DNA from: Bradyrhizobium oligotrophicum S58
GTDB lineage: Bacteria; Pseudomonadota; Alphaproteobacteria; Rhizobiales; Xanthobacteraceae
DNA: 64,000 nt
Reading direction: 5' to 3'
Assembly: GCF_000344805.1 (NCBI RefSeq)
Contig: NC_020453.1
Span: 6,729,001-6,793,000, forward strand
Position 1 is the first letter of the stretch. Every line of letters starts with the position of its first letter. This document shows positions 9,385-18,427 of this stretch, piece by piece. The notes under the pieces were generated by a model. That model was not told where the DNA came from. It searched no databases and saw nothing but the letters and a program-made list of their open reading frames with translations. The translations under genes and the position numbers were made by a program.

Positions 9385-10437
9385 TCAAAGCGGCTTCGAT
9401 ACAAGAGGCAGGTCGTCTGTCGCGACCAGCGCCGGCAGCGCCATCACGCTCTCCGCCTTGTGGCAGGCCGCAGCATGCTGCGCCGTGAGCGCCCGCAAGG
9501 ACGGGGCCGTCTCGCGGCAGTGTGCGTCGGCGAGCGGACAGCGCGGCGCATAGGCGCATCCGGACACGCGCAGGGATTGCGACGCGATCGCAACGTCCTC
9601 GCGCCGGCGCCTGACCGCGCCGGCCTGGGCGCGCGGCACCGCATCCAGCAGCGCGCGCGTATAGGGATGCGCGCATTGGCCGAACAGATCCTCCGGCCGT
9701 CCACGCTCGACGATGCGGCCGAGATACATCACCGCGACCTCGTCGCAGAGATAGTCGACGACCGCGAGGTCGTGACTGATCAGCACGTAGCTCAGGCCGA
9801 ACTGCTCCTGCAGATCCTGCATCAAATTGAGCACCTGCGCCTGCACCGACACATCCAGCGCCGACACCGGCTCGTCGGCGACAATCAGCTTCGGCTGCGT
9901 GATCAGTGCGCGCGCGATCGCGATGCGCTGGCGCTGGCCGCCGGAAAACTCGTGCGGATATTTGTCGATGTCGGCATCGCGCAACCCGACCTGCCGCAGC
10001 ACGCCGGCGACCCGCGTCCGCAAGGACTCGCGGTCTGGATTGTCAAGCGCGGTGAGCGGCTCGGCGACGATGCGCGCGATGGTCTGGCGTGGATCGAGCG
10101 ACCCATACGGGTCCTGAAATACCATCTGGAAATCGCGGCGGGCGCGCCGCAGCTCATCCGCCGAGAGGCGGTCGAGATCGCGTCCCGCCATCAGTACCGA
10201 TCCCGACGACGGCCGCTCCAGCGCCATGACCAGCCGTGCCAAGGTCGACTTGCCGGAGCCGGACTCGCCGACGATGCCGAGGCTTCTGCCGGGCTTCAGC
10301 GTGAGCGACACGCCATTGAGCGCGAGCACCTCGCCAGGTGGCCGCAGCAGGCTCTCGCGTGGCAAGGTGTAGCGCTGCACCAGATCCCTGACCTCGAGCA
10401 GCGGCGTCTCCACCGGCATCGGTGCTGCCGTGCTCAA
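9385..10437 (-). CDS. Peptide/nickel-type ABC importer ATPase, DppF-like
   Basis: 350 residues. Walker A GESGSGKSTLAR, signature FSGGQRQRIAIARAL, Walker B LIVADEPVSALDVS and H-loop LISHDLAVVDYLC are intact. The C-terminal SGCAYAPRCPLADAHC is the oligopeptide-type cysteine motif. Start ATG overlaps the stop of the DppD-like gene by 4 bp. It is longer at the C-terminus than its counterpart at 3371, ending in a non-conserved tail. It forms the nucleotide-binding heterodimer of the second importer. Confidence 0.92.
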   Translation of the reverse strand: MSTAAPMPVETPLLEVRDLVQRYTLPRESLLRPPGEVLALNGVSLTLKPGRSLGIVGESGSGKSTLARLVMALERPSSGSVLMAGRDLDRLSADELRRARRDFQMVFQDPYGSLDPRQTIARIVAEPLTALDNPDRESLRTRVAGVLRQVGLRDADIDKYPHEFSGGQRQRIAIARALITQPKLIVADEPVSALDVSVQAQVLNLMQDLQEQFGLSYVLISHDLAVVDYLCDEVAVMYLGRIVERGRPEDLFGQCAHPYTRALLDAVPRAQAGAVRRRREDVAIASQSLRVSGCAYAPRCPLADAHCRETAPSLRALTAQHAAACHKAESVMALPALVATDDLPLVSKPL

Positions 10438-11444
10438 GCGACCACTCCCGCCGGATCGCGCGCGAGCGCGACGTCGGTCCTGATGCAGCGGACATTGTGA
10501 TCGGCGCCGATCTCGAACGCCGGTGGCAGCGCCGTGCGGCAGGCGTCGACGACCAGCGTGCAGCGATCGGCGAACGGACAGCCGGCCGGCAGATCGGCCA
10601 GTTCCGGCACCGTGCCGGCGATGGTCGCAAGCCGCGTCCCCTTGCGGGCCCCGAGCCTTGGCCGCGCGCGGAACAGGCCCTGCGTGTAGGGATGGCCCAT
10701 GCGCGAGAACACGGCGTCGGTGGCGCCGCTCTCGACCACCGTGCCGCCATACATCACGATCATGCGCTGGACATTCTCGGCGATGACGCCGAGATCGTGC
10801 GAGATCAGGATCATCGCCATCCCGCGCTCGGCGACGAGATCGGCGATCAGATCGAGGATCTGGCGCTGGATGGTGACGTCGAGCGCCGTGGTCGGCTCAT
10901 CCGCGATCAGCACGTCGGGGCTGCAGGCGAGCGCCATCGCGATCGTGACACGCTGACGCTGGCCACCGGAGAACTGATGCGGGTAGGCATCGTAGCGCCT
11001 GGCCGCGTCGGGCAATCCGACCCGGTCTAACAGCGCGATCGCCTGTCGCCGCGCATCGGCCGCCGAGCAGCGGGTGTGCCGCAGCAGCGGCTCGGCGACC
11101 TGGTGGCCGATCGTGTGCATCGGGTTCAGCGCCGTCATCGGCTCCTGGAAGATCATGCTGATGCGGTTGCCGCGCAGCCTGCAATACTCTGCATCGGGCA
11201 GCCCAACGAGCTCACGGCCATCGAGCCGGACGCTGCCGCTGACGACGGCGCTGTCGGGCAGCAGCCCCAACAGCGCCAGCGCCGTGATCGACTTGCCGCA
11301 GCCGGATTCGCCGACAATCCCTAAGTTCTCGCCGCGCCGAAGCGTGAACGACACCTCTCGCACGGCCTTGGCCGGACCGCGGCTGGTGTCGAGTTGGATG
11401 CCGAGACCGGCGACATCGAGCAGGACCTGTTCGCTCCCGGTCAT
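10434..11444 (-). CDS. Peptide/nickel-type ABC importer ATPase, DppD-like
   Basis: 336 residues from the ATG at 11444 (MTGSEQVLLDVAGL), which overlaps the permease stop (ATGA). The longer open frame upstream is a shadow of the permease. Walker A GESGCGKSITAL, signature FSGGQRQRVTIAMAL, Walker B VLIADEPTTALDV and ISHDLGVIAEN are present. The C-terminal cysteine stretch is AGCPFADRC. It pairs with the DppF-like ATPase. Confidence 0.92.
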   Translation of the reverse strand: MTGSEQVLLDVAGLGIQLDTSRGPAKAVREVSFTLRRGENLGIVGESGCGKSITALALLGLLPDSAVVSGSVRLDGRELVGLPDAEYCRLRGNRISMIFQEPMTALNPMHTIGHQVAEPLLRHTRCSAADARRQAIALLDRVGLPDAARRYDAYPHQFSGGQRQRVTIAMALACSPDVLIADEPTTALDVTIQRQILDLIADLVAERGMAMILISHDLGVIAENVQRMIVMYGGTVVESGATDAVFSRMGHPYTQGLFRARPRLGARKGTRLATIAGTVPELADLPAGCPFADRCTLVVDACRTALPPAFEIGADHNVRCIRTDVALARDPAGVVA

Positions 11445-12325
11445 CGCTGCCTCGCCAGCCGGGGATCGAGCAGATCGCGCAGGCCGTCGCCGAGCAGATT
11501 GAGGCCGAGCACCGCGAGCGCGATCGCGGCGCCCGGATACACCGCAAGGCTCGGCGTCTGGAACAGCAGGGTCTGCGCGTCGTTCAGCATCCGTCCCCAG
11601 GACGGCTGCGGCGGCTGCGTGCCCAGACCGAGATAGGACAGCGCGGCTTCCGCCAGGATCGCCAGCGCAAACTGGATCGTCGCCTGCACGATCAGGATCG
11701 ACAGGATATTCGGCAGCACGTGCTCGATGGTGATGCGGAAGCGGCCCTTGCCGGCGGCGCGCGCGGCGAGGATGAACTCGCGCGCCCAGATCGCGCCGGC
11801 CGAGCCGCGGGTGACACGGACGAACACCGGAATCTGGAAGATGCCGATCGCGGTGATCGACGTCACCATGCCCGGCCCGATCACCGCGGCGAGCATGATC
11901 GCGGACAGCACCGCCGGAAACGCAAAGGTGAAATCGCTGAAGCGCATGATCAGCTCTTCCGTCCAGCCGCGCCGGGCGGCCGCGATCAGGCCGAGGCAGA
12001 CGCCGCAGGTCAGGCCGATGCCGACCGCGATGATGCCGACGAGAATGGTCGCGCGCGCACCGACCAGCAGCAGCGAGACGATGTCGCGGCCGAGCACGTC
12101 GGTGCCGAGCCAATGCGCCCATGACGGCGGCCGCAACTTGGCGGCGACGTCGATCTCGTAGGCCGACCACGGCGTCCACACCAGCGACAGCATCGCGGCG
12201 CCGAGCACGAACAGGCAGAGCAGCGCGCCGACAACGAAGCTGCGGTGGCGCAGCGCGCGGCGCCGGAAGGCGTTTTGCGACGACGTCGCGCCCACCGGCG
12301 CTTGAATGATCACGGACGAACTCAC
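11441..12325 (-). CDS. ABC importer permease, DppC-like
   Basis: About 294 residues. I take the GTG at 12325 as start because it overlaps the DppB-like stop (GTGA) in the right frame; the frame stays open further upstream only as antisense-type noise. Hallmarks are HWLGTDVLGRDIVSLLLVG after the first helix, an EAA loop around LAARAAGKGRFRITIEHVLP and the terminus LGDGLRDLLDPRLARQR. Coupled translation with both neighbours is indicated by 4-bp overlaps on each side. Confidence 0.9.
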   Translation of the reverse strand: MSSSVIIQAPVGATSSQNAFRRRALRHRSFVVGALLCLFVLGAAMLSLVWTPWSAYEIDVAAKLRPPSWAHWLGTDVLGRDIVSLLLVGARATILVGIIAVGIGLTCGVCLGLIAAARRGWTEELIMRFSDFTFAFPAVLSAIMLAAVIGPGMVTSITAIGIFQIPVFVRVTRGSAGAIWAREFILAARAAGKGRFRITIEHVLPNILSILIVQATIQFALAILAEAALSYLGLGTQPPQPSWGRMLNDAQTLLFQTPSLAVYPGAAIALAVLGLNLLGDGLRDLLDPRLARQR

Positions 12326-13272
12326 AACTCGTGAACCTTGATGCGCGGATCGATGACGGCGTAGAGCACGTCGACCACGAAGTTGACGACGATCACCATC
12401 GCCGCCAGCAGCATGACGCAGTTGCGCACCACGATCAGGTCGCGATTGGCGATCGACTGGAAGATCAGTCGTCCCAGGCCCGGCAGATAGAACACGTTCT
12501 CGATCACGATGGTACCGGCGAGCAGATTGGCGAATTGCAGGCCCATCACGGTCAGCACCGGAATCATCGCATTGCGCAGCACGTGCTGCCACAGCACCTC
12601 GAGCCGGGTCAGTCCCTTGGCGCGCGCCGTGCGCACGAAATCCTCGCGCAGCACGTCGAGCACCGCCGAGCGCGTCACCCGCGCCAGGATCGCGGCCTGT
12701 ACCACCGCGAGCGCAACCGCGGGCAGCAGCAGCGATCTCAGGCCGGACCACAGCCCCTCCTCCCAGCCGGGAAAGCCGCCGGCCGACAGCCATTGCAGCT
12801 TCACCGCGAACAGCAGGATGAGGAGAATCGCGAACCAGAAATTCGGCAGCGCGATGCCGATCTGGGTCAGCGACATCACGCCGACATCGCCGATGCGATT
12901 ATGATTTGCGGCGGTGTAGATGCCGGCAGCGAGCGCCAGCACCGTGGTCAGCAGCATCGCCATGATCGCGAGCGGAATGGTCATCACCAGCCGCTCGCGG
13001 ATCAGCTCGGCCACCGGCGTGCCATAGGCGTAGCTGTTGCCGAGATCACCGACCAGCAGACCGCCGAGCCAGTGGACATAGCGGTAAGCCAGCGGCTGAT
13101 CCAACCCGAGCTTGACGGTCAGCGCCCTGATAGCATCAGGCGAGGCATCGGCGCCCATCAGCGTCTGGGCGGCGTTGCCCGGCAGCGCGTCGAGCACCAG
13201 GAATATGATGAGCGACGCGCCGATCAGGGTCGCCAGCAAGGTCAGGCATCGCCGCAGCAGAAAAACGCTCAT
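12322..13272 (-). CDS. ABC importer permease, DppB-like
   Basis: 316 residues, N-terminus MSVFLLRRCLTLLATLIGAS, then the periplasmic loop GLDQPLAYRYVHWLGGLLVG and the BPD_transp_1 core with EAA loop DFVRTARAKGLTRLEVL. It ends YAVIDPRIKVHEL, the expected DPRI tail. It is the first transport gene of the operon, 92 bp after the hydrolase stop. Together with the DppC-like protein it forms the importer's channel. Confidence 0.92.
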   Translation of the reverse strand: MSVFLLRRCLTLLATLIGASLIIFLVLDALPGNAAQTLMGADASPDAIRALTVKLGLDQPLAYRYVHWLGGLLVGDLGNSYAYGTPVAELIRERLVMTIPLAIMAMLLTTVLALAAGIYTAANHNRIGDVGVMSLTQIGIALPNFWFAILLILLFAVKLQWLSAGGFPGWEEGLWSGLRSLLLPAVALAVVQAAILARVTRSAVLDVLREDFVRTARAKGLTRLEVLWQHVLRNAMIPVLTVMGLQFANLLAGTIVIENVFYLPGLGRLIFQSIANRDLIVVRNCVMLLAAMVIVVNFVVDVLYAVIDPRIKVHEL

Positions 13273-13350
13273 CCACGCTCTCGGGATCGAATTCGCGGCG
13301 CACGATCCACGGCTTTGGGCTGCAGTGCAAGCCCTCCCAGAGCAGGGCCG

Positions 13351-13378
13351 TCATGGCTTCTGCTTCATGGCTTCTGCT
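13351..13378. repeat. 14-bp perfect tandem duplication at the hydrolase stop
   Basis: TCATGGCTTCTGCT occurs twice in direct succession. The second copy (in + coordinates) contains the end and stop codon of the alpha/beta hydrolase; the first copy lies in its 3' untranslated part. It looks like a simple slippage duplication with no coding effect. Confidence 0.75.
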
Positions 13379-14288
13379 TTGCGGCATGATCGAAGAAGCG
13401 GATCAGCGCCGCGCTGACCTCGTCGGGGCTTTCCTCCGGCATGTAGTGGCCGCAATCGGCGATGACGCCGCCTTCGACATATGTTGCCAACTGCGTCATC
13501 GCCTCTACCAGACCGGGACCGACACCACGCTCGGCACCCAGCGCGAGCACCGGCATCGCCAACGGGCGCAGGCTCCGCGCCCGATTGGCGGCCACGCCCT
13601 CGGCACTGAAGGCCTCCTGGTAGTAGCGGGTTGCCGCGCGGACCGCCCCGGGCACTGCCAGCTGGCGCGCATATTCCGCGATGTCGTCGGGACCGATCGC
13701 CCAGGGCTTGACCGCCTTGGCGCGGAACAGCCAGGTCAGGAACGCGCGCTCCCGGCCCGCGATCAGCACCTCCGGGAGATCGTCGAGGCGGTTGAACGCG
13801 AAATGCCACGCCCTCAGATTGGCTTCCTCCGGCGGAAGGTCCGTGCGTGGCGACGACAATCCGGGCACCAGCGCATCCATCATCGCGAGCCGCCTGATAT
13901 CCCCGGGCCAGTCGGCCGCATAGGCGTAGCCGATCCAGGCGCCGACATCATGACCGGCGACGTCGATCGGGCCGTCGTCGAGCAGGCCGAGCCTAGCTGC
14001 GAACGCATGGATATCGGCCGCAACGGTCGCGAGATCATAGCCGGTCACGGGCCGTTCGGAATCACCCATGCCGCGCGGATCCACCGCGATGACACGACGC
14101 CCGGCCGCTGCGAGGCGCACCATGACGTGCCGCCACGCGTACCAGCTCTGCGGCCAGCCCGGCAGCAGCAGCACCGGGGCGCCTTCGCCACGCTCGACAT
14201 AATGCAGCCGCACGCCGTTCAAGGCGACGGTGCCGTGACGGAAATCCGTCGAGGAGGCGGTCGGGTCAGGAAGGATCGAGGCGCGCAT
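13365..14288 (-). CDS. Alpha/beta hydrolase, epoxide hydrolase/dehalogenase-like
   Basis: 307 residues. The nucleophile elbow is GHDVGAW, so the nucleophile is aspartate rather than serine, as in epoxide hydrolases and haloacid/fluoroacetate dehalogenases. The oxyanion loop is LLPGWPQSWYAWR (family consensus HGFP/HGWP, here with P in place of H), and DPRGMGDSERP follows. The acid and base parts are FFDH near the end and GHYMPEESPDEV. No signal peptide. It sits between a TetR regulator (60 bp upstream) and the second importer (92 bp downstream), all on the - strand, so it may act on the imported compound. Substrate unknown. Confidence 0.85.
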   Translation of the reverse strand: MRASILPDPTASSTDFRHGTVALNGVRLHYVERGEGAPVLLLPGWPQSWYAWRHVMVRLAAAGRRVIAVDPRGMGDSERPVTGYDLATVAADIHAFAARLGLLDDGPIDVAGHDVGAWIGYAYAADWPGDIRRLAMMDALVPGLSSPRTDLPPEEANLRAWHFAFNRLDDLPEVLIAGRERAFLTWLFRAKAVKPWAIGPDDIAEYARQLAVPGAVRAATRYYQEAFSAEGVAANRARSLRPLAMPVLALGAERGVGPGLVEAMTQLATYVEGGVIADCGHYMPEESPDEVSAALIRFFDHAAKQKP

Positions 14289-14348
14289 TTGGAAACATCC
14301 ATTCTCTAATTTGATGTAGTGAAGTCGGGCGAGTTTGGGACTGCGATA

Positions 14349-14960
14349 TCAGTCGAGCAGGCGCAGCGCGTCGTCACAGATCGCGGCCATGTCGGCCGGC
14401 TTGCGGCCGCTTTTGCCGAGCACGCGCATGCCCTGGAGGACGCAGAGCAGCAGACGCGCGGTGACCTCAGGATTGATCGCGGAGGCGATCGAACCATCGG
14501 CCTGGCCCTCCCTGATGAAACGCAGCAGGCGCGTCTCATGCGTGGCCAGGATCTTCGTCAACCGTTCGCGCAGCGACGGGTCTGAGCCCGCGAACTCCAT
14601 CAGCGTCCCGATGACGAGGCAGCCGGTCCGCCCGGTCTCGCCATGGCTGGTCTCGGCATAGGACTTCAGGACGGCCGCCACACGGTCGCGGCCCGTGCGC
14701 GCCGGTGCCAGCAACGTGTCGAGCCGCCGCGTCCGCCGGTCGACATAGCGGTCGAGCGCAGCCATCAACACGCCGCGCTTGTCGCCGAACGCCTTGTAGA
14801 TGCTGCCGGAGGTCAGCCCCAACGCGTCGTTGAGGTCGGCCACGGACGTTGCGCTGTAGCCGAGCCGGCTGAAGACGGTGATCGCCTTGTCCAGCACGAC
14901 GCCCATGTCGAACTCGCGCGGGCGGCCCGGGGTACGCGGTGATGGTGCGGAATCGCTCAT
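14349..14960 (-). CDS. TetR/AcrR family transcriptional regulator
   Basis: 203 residues with the TetR DNA-binding domain in the first 60: VADLNDALGLTSGSIYKAF then GDKRGVLMAAL. The C-terminal ligand domain resembles the TetR_C family found in regulators of oxidoreductase and hydrolase genes (ending VTARLLLCVLQGMRVLGKSG). A basic, proline-rich tail of about 15 residues precedes the HTH. It lies 60 bp upstream of the hydrolase in the same direction, suggesting it represses itself, the hydrolase and perhaps the importer. Confidence 0.88.
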   Translation of the reverse strand: MSDSAPSPRTPGRPREFDMGVVLDKAITVFSRLGYSATSVADLNDALGLTSGSIYKAFGDKRGVLMAALDRYVDRRTRRLDTLLAPARTGRDRVAAVLKSYAETSHGETGRTGCLVIGTLMEFAGSDPSLRERLTKILATHETRLLRFIREGQADGSIASAINPEVTARLLLCVLQGMRVLGKSGRKPADMAAICDDALRLLD

Positions 14961-15097
14961 TGTTGGTCTTAATTAGAATATAATCGTTTCCGAATCAAGC
15001 CCACCTGAAACGCCAACCCTGCCGCTCCTGCCCCCCTTGATCCGTATCAACTGATCGTTTCGATGAAGCACGATGATGGGAACACACGTCAGCACGG

Positions 15098-16498
15098 ATG
15101 GCCGCCTCGACCATGATTCCCGAACATATTGCGCCCCGCGCGCGGGCAACGCCGCCGCATGCCCCCGGCTTCGTCTGGGGCGCTTCGACCTCCGCCTTCC
15201 AGGTCGAGGGCGCGGCGCACCTCGACGGCCGCACCGACAGCATCTGGGACGTCTATCTGCGCGCCCCCGGCCGGACGAAGGACACGGCCGAAACCGCCTG
15301 CGACCACTATCATCGCTATGCCGAGGACGTGGCGCTGATGCGCGATCTCGGGCTCGGCGCCTATCGGTTCTCGGTCGCCTGGCCGCGGGTGCTGCCGCAG
15401 GGACGTGGCGCGGCCAACGAAGCCGGCCTCGCCTTCTACGACCGCCTCATCGATGCGCTGCTCGCCGCCGGCATCGAGCCCTGGCTCTGCCTCTATCACT
15501 GGGACCTGCCGCAGGCGCTCGATGATCTCGGCGGCTGGCAGAACCGCGACATAGCCGGCTGGTTCGCCGACTATGCCGCGCTGGTGGCACAACGGTACGG
15601 CGATCGCGTCAAGCGCTTTGCCACCTTCAACGAGCCCTGCGTGTTCACGCTGTTCGGCTACGGCCTCGGCTGGCATGCGCCGGGCGTGGCCGACAAGGCG
15701 GCGCTGCACAAGGCGATTCATCACGTCAATCTCAGCCACGGCCGCGCCGTCGACGTGCTGCGCAGCCATGTCGGCGGCGCCTCGATCGGCGCGATCCACA
15801 ACCGCCAACCCTGCTATCCCGCGACCAACGACCCCGCGGACGCCGCGGCGGCGCTGCGGCTGGCGGCCTATTGGAACGATGCCTTTCCGTTCCCGCAGCA
15901 TTTTGGCCGCTATCCGCCGGAACTGGCGGATGCGGTCGCGCCTTATATCGTGCCCGGTGACCTCCAGCAGATCGCACGACCCGTCGACTGGTTCGGGCTC
16001 AATCACTATTCCCCGCACTATGTCAGGGCCGACAGCAACCTGATCGGTGCCGGCTTCGGTCCCGCGCCGGACAGCGTGCCGCGCAGTTCTAACGGCTGGC
16101 CGGTCGTGCCCGACGGGTTTCGCGATACGCTGATAGACATTCACCAGCGGTTCCGGCTGCCGATCTACGTGCTGGAGAACGGCACGGCGGCCACCGACGT
16201 GATCGATCCCTCAGGCCATATCCAGGATGACGATCGGATCAGCTATCTCAAGGCCTATACGGCCGCCATGGAACAGGCGATCACGGCAGGCGCGGACGTG
16301 CGCGGCTATTTCGTGTGGTCGCTGTTGGATAATTTTGAATGGGGAGCGGGCTATTCGCAGCGCTTCGGCATTGTCTATGTCGACCACGCCACGCAGCGCC
16401 GCATTCCCAAGGCGTCTGCGCGGTGGTATGCGGACATGATCGCGGCACACCGGGCGTCCAACGATCCGGCCGGGCCGCACAACCGGGCGGAAGACTAG
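15098..16498 (+). CDS. GH1 beta-glucosidase
   Basis: 466 residues, the full length of a family 1 glycoside hydrolase. Near the start FVWGASTSAFQVEGA binds the glycone; the acid/base glutamate is in FATFNEPCV; the nucleophile is in YVLENGTA; and SLLDNFEWGAGYSQRFGIVYVD is the conserved C-terminal aglycone/sugar site. No signal peptide, so it cleaves imported cellobiose-like beta-glucosides in the cytosol to give glucose. Glucokinase starts 3 bp after its stop, and a PfkB kinase follows 6 bp later, forming a hydrolysis-phosphorylation operon. Confidence 0.95.
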   Translation: MAASTMIPEHIAPRARATPPHAPGFVWGASTSAFQVEGAAHLDGRTDSIWDVYLRAPGRTKDTAETACDHYHRYAEDVALMRDLGLGAYRFSVAWPRVLPQGRGAANEAGLAFYDRLIDALLAAGIEPWLCLYHWDLPQALDDLGGWQNRDIAGWFADYAALVAQRYGDRVKRFATFNEPCVFTLFGYGLGWHAPGVADKAALHKAIHHVNLSHGRAVDVLRSHVGGASIGAIHNRQPCYPATNDPADAAAALRLAAYWNDAFPFPQHFGRYPPELADAVAPYIVPGDLQQIARPVDWFGLNHYSPHYVRADSNLIGAGFGPAPDSVPRSSNGWPVVPDGFRDTLIDIHQRFRLPIYVLENGTAATDVIDPSGHIQDDDRISYLKAYTAAMEQAITAGADVRGYFVWSLLDNFEWGAGYSQRFGIVYVDHATQRRIPKASARWYADMIAAHRASNDPAGPHNRAED

Positions 16499-16501
16499 GG
16501 A

Positions 16502-17482
16502 ATGAGCGATCGCGTTCTTCTGGGAGATATCGGCGGCACCAACGCGCGTTTTGCGCTGCTGGCGGACGGCACGATCGGTGACGTCGCGCATCTGAAGGTC
16601 GCCGACTTTCCGACCGTCACCGACGCGATCACGGATTTTCTGTCGCGCCACGCCGCAGGCGGTCCGCCGACCGCAGCCGTGCTCGACATCGCAGGTCCCA
16701 TCGAACGCAATCGCGGCATGCTGACCAACTCGACCTGGGTGATCGATGGCGAGGAGCTGGCCGCGCGATTCAAACTGCGCTCGGCGAAGCTCCTGAACGA
16801 TTTCGAGGCCGTCGGCTGGTCGCTCCCCGCTCTGCATCCGGATGATCTGTTTCCGCTCGGCGGCAGCACGGCGGTGGCCGGCGCGCCGATGCTCGTGATC
16901 GGCCCGGGCACCGGGTTCGGCGCGGCCTGCTATCTGCCGGGCGACGGCCGCCCCACGGTTGCCGTCACCGAGGCCGGTCATGCCACACTACCGGCAACCA
17001 CGGCCCGCGAGGCCGCGGTGCTGGCCAAGATGCGCGAGCGCTTCGGCCATGTCTCGATCGAACGCGCGCTGTCGGGGATGGGCATCGAGAACGTCTACCA
17101 TGCGATCGCCGCCGTCGACGGCGCCACGGTGCCGCAGCGTGACGCCGCGGCGATCACGCACGCCGCGCTCGATGGCAGCTGCGCCACCAGCCGCGCCACG
17201 CTCGACATGTTCTGCGCCTGGCTCGGCGCCGTCGCCGGCAATCTCGCGCTGACCTTCTGCGCCCGCGGCGGCGTCTATATCGCCGGCGGTATTCCGCCGC
17301 GTTTTCCCGACTACTTCGCCAAGTCCGATTTTCGCCGGCAGTTCGAGAGCAAGGGGCGCTATGACAGCTATCTGCGTCCGATCCCGGTTCATCTCGTCAC
17401 CAAGCCCGACATCAGCTTCCTCGGCCTCAAATCGTTCTTCGAGGCCGGCATCACCGCGAGCAGCGGCTCCCCCGCGCACTGA
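16502..17482 (+). CDS. glk: Glucokinase
   Basis: 326 residues of the bacterial glucokinase family (PF02685). The ATP phosphate loop is LLGDIGGTNARFALL at the N-terminus, NDFEAVGW contains the glucose-binding aspartate region, and GPGTGFGAACY is the second phosphate-binding loop. It converts glucose to glucose-6-phosphate with ATP. Translation is coupled to the beta-glucosidase by the 3-bp gap (TAGGGAATG), so released glucose is trapped at once. Confidence 0.93.
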   Translation: MSDRVLLGDIGGTNARFALLADGTIGDVAHLKVADFPTVTDAITDFLSRHAAGGPPTAAVLDIAGPIERNRGMLTNSTWVIDGEELAARFKLRSAKLLNDFEAVGWSLPALHPDDLFPLGGSTAVAGAPMLVIGPGTGFGAACYLPGDGRPTVAVTEAGHATLPATTAREAAVLAKMRERFGHVSIERALSGMGIENVYHAIAAVDGATVPQRDAAAITHAALDGSCATSRATLDMFCAWLGAVAGNLALTFCARGGVYIAGGIPPRFPDYFAKSDFRRQFESKGRYDSYLRPIPVHLVTKPDISFLGLKSFFEAGITASSGSPAH

Positions 17483-17488
17483 CATCAA

Positions 17489-18427
17489 ATGAGCGACATC
17501 GTCACGATCACGCCGAATCCGGCCGTCGACGTCTCGACCACGGTCGAGACGATCGTGCCCGTGGCCAAGCTGCGCGGCACGACGCAACGGCGCGATCCCG
17601 GCGGCGGCGGCATCAACGTCGCCCGCGTCGTCTCGCGTCTCGGCGGCGATGTCACCGCGCTCTATCCCGTGGGCGGTCCAACCGGGCTGCTGTTGAAGCA
17701 GCTGGTCGACAACGAAGGCGTCGCCAGCCGCACCTGGACCACCGCGGAGGACACGCGCGAGGATTTCTTCGTCCAGGAGCGCAGCACCGGCCAGCCTTAC
17801 CGCTTCATCCTGCCGGGACCGGCACTCACCGATTCCGAATGGCAGGCCGGCCTCGCGCTGCTCGCGGGCATGGATCCGTTCCCGCGCTTCGTGGTCGGCA
17901 GCGGCAGCCTGCCGCGGGGCGTGCCCACCGACTTCTATGCGCGTATCGCCGACATCGCGCGAGCGCGCGGCGCTCGGTTCATCCTCGATACCTCCGGCCC
18001 GGCGCTGGCGGCGGCGGTCGCCGGCGGCGTCGACTTGATCAAGCCGTCGCTTCACGAGATGCGCGACCTCGCCGGCGGCGAGCTGTCGGATGCGGCGGCG
18101 TGGGAGACCGCGGCGCGTGCGCTGGTGGCGTCCGGCAAGGCTGGCACGATCGCGCTGACCATGGGCCATCTCGGCGCGCTGCTGGTGACATCAGACCGCG
18201 TGCTGCGCGCCAAGCCGCTGACGATGGTGCCGGTCAACGCCGTCGGCGCCGGCGACAGCTTCCTCGGCGCGCTGGTGGCCAGGCTCGCCGCCGGCGTCCC
18301 GCTCGAGAATGCGTTCCGCTTCGCGGTCGCCGCCGGTGCCGCCGCACTGTTGCGCACCGGCACCGCGCTGTGCGACCCGGCCGATATCAGCCGTCTTGTC
18401 GCTGACGTGCAGCTGCAGACGGCGTGA
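17489..18427 (+). CDS. PfkB-family hexose(phosphate) kinase
   Basis: 312 residues. The N-terminal ITPNPAVDVSTTV and GGGGINVARVV are signature for the 1-phosphofructokinase/tagatose-6-phosphate kinase/Pfk-2 branch of PfkB, and the C-terminal VNAVGAGDSFLGALVARL holds the anion hole and catalytic aspartate. Likely substrate is fructose-6-phosphate (minor phosphofructokinase, PfkB) or fructose-1-phosphate; the context after glucokinase favours fructose-6-phosphate, but that is inference. The last 41 bp overlap antisense with the end of the membrane-protein gene on the - strand. Confidence 0.85.
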   Translation: MSDIVTITPNPAVDVSTTVETIVPVAKLRGTTQRRDPGGGGINVARVVSRLGGDVTALYPVGGPTGLLLKQLVDNEGVASRTWTTAEDTREDFFVQERSTGQPYRFILPGPALTDSEWQAGLALLAGMDPFPRFVVGSGSLPRGVPTDFYARIADIARARGARFILDTSGPALAAAVAGGVDLIKPSLHEMRDLAGGELSDAAAWETAARALVASGKAGTIALTMGHLGALLVTSDRVLRAKPLTMVPVNAVGAGDSFLGALVARLAAGVPLENAFRFAVAAGAAALLRTGTALCDPADISRLVADVQLQTA

